A DNA stretch of 49,670 nt from the NCBI GenBank assembly GCA_937901285.1, contig CALCHI010000556.1, positions 1 to 49,670 of the forward strand. Direction: 5' to 3'. The stretch comes from UBA8437 sp003445035. Lineage in GTDB: Bacteria; Planctomycetota; Planctomycetia; Planctomycetales; Planctomycetaceae. The notes under the pieces were generated by a model. That model had not been told where the DNA came from. It did not search any database and saw only the letters and a list, made by a program, of their open reading frames with translations. Positions 49,637 through 49,670 of this stretch are shown here, piece after piece. The position numbers were made by a program, and so were the translations under genes. Each line of letters opens with the position of its first letter. Position 1 is the first letter of the stretch.

Positions 49637-49670
49637 CGATGGGAATTCGGGGCAATCGTAGCGATTCGAG

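Overview
The window reads as a GC-rich planctomycete chromosome segment. The diagnostic genes are five DUF1501 proteins with Tat-like twin-arginine leaders, three DUF1549/DUF1553 (Planctomycete cytochrome C, PSCyt) proteins, a DUF1080 (3-keto-disaccharide hydrolase-like) protein, a Gfo/Idh/MocA oxidoreductase with a Tat-like leader, a formylglycine-type sulfatase, a PQQ-like propeller and a very large multi-heme cytochrome/sorbosone-dehydrogenase-like protein. Shine-Dalgarno sites are patchy and many genes start with GTG, often inside a GTGA or ATGA overlap with the preceding stop. No phage, insertion sequence or CRISPR array is visible.

Layout. 1-8934 (+): two DUF1553+DUF1501 pairs; the first gene is cut by the window edge. 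The second pair is followed by a secreted LRR/coiled-coil/DUF1080 chimera. 8948-11263 (-): a small catabolic operon of HpcH/HpaI aldolase, ABM-domain protein and galactonate-dehydratase-like enolase. 11374-13160 (+): an unrecognised alpha/alpha-toroid protein coupled to an acetoacetate-decarboxylase-fold protein. 13170-17708 (-): an acetoin-dehydrogenase-like operon acoA-acoB-acoX-acoC, whose last gene is a lipoyl/PSBD/alpha-beta-hydrolase fusion. 17823-19247 (-): a lone DUF1501 gene. 19564-22034 (+): a YihY/BrkB membrane protein overlapping a phospholipase D-type protein.

22049-27487 (-): a probable five-gene operon of aldolase, CorA-like protein, Asp-box sialidase-like protein, sulfatase and enolase-superfamily enzyme. 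27637-28935 (+): a PQQ-like propeller. 28932-31562 (-): a DUF4954 left-handed-helix protein and a ureidoglycolate-lyase-like protein, divergent from 31654-36341 (+), a 1426-residue pentaheme protein coupled to a small CxxC protein. 36358-39193: TPR protein, SDR, ZIP transporter and tRNA-Gln(CTG). 39247-44307: amidohydrolase, cupin and a third DUF1549/1553+DUF1501 pair. 44309-47092 (-): Gfo/Idh/MocA oxidoreductase and DUF1501. 47154-49365 (-): an overlapping VOC, SDR and phytanoyl-CoA-dioxygenase-like operon. 49564-49636 (-): tRNA-Lys(TTT).

The theme is heterotrophic breakdown of complex or sulfated organic matter. Exported hydrolases and surface cytochromes of unknown role combine with cytoplasmic sugar-acid dehydratases, class II aldolases and an acetoin-type 2-oxo dehydrogenase that would feed C2/C3 units into central metabolism. 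The most unusual items are the acoC-like fusion, the toroid plus decarboxylase-fold pair, and the sialidase/sulfatase/enolase/aldolase operon. All functions are inferred from motifs read in the sequence; no database search was possible.
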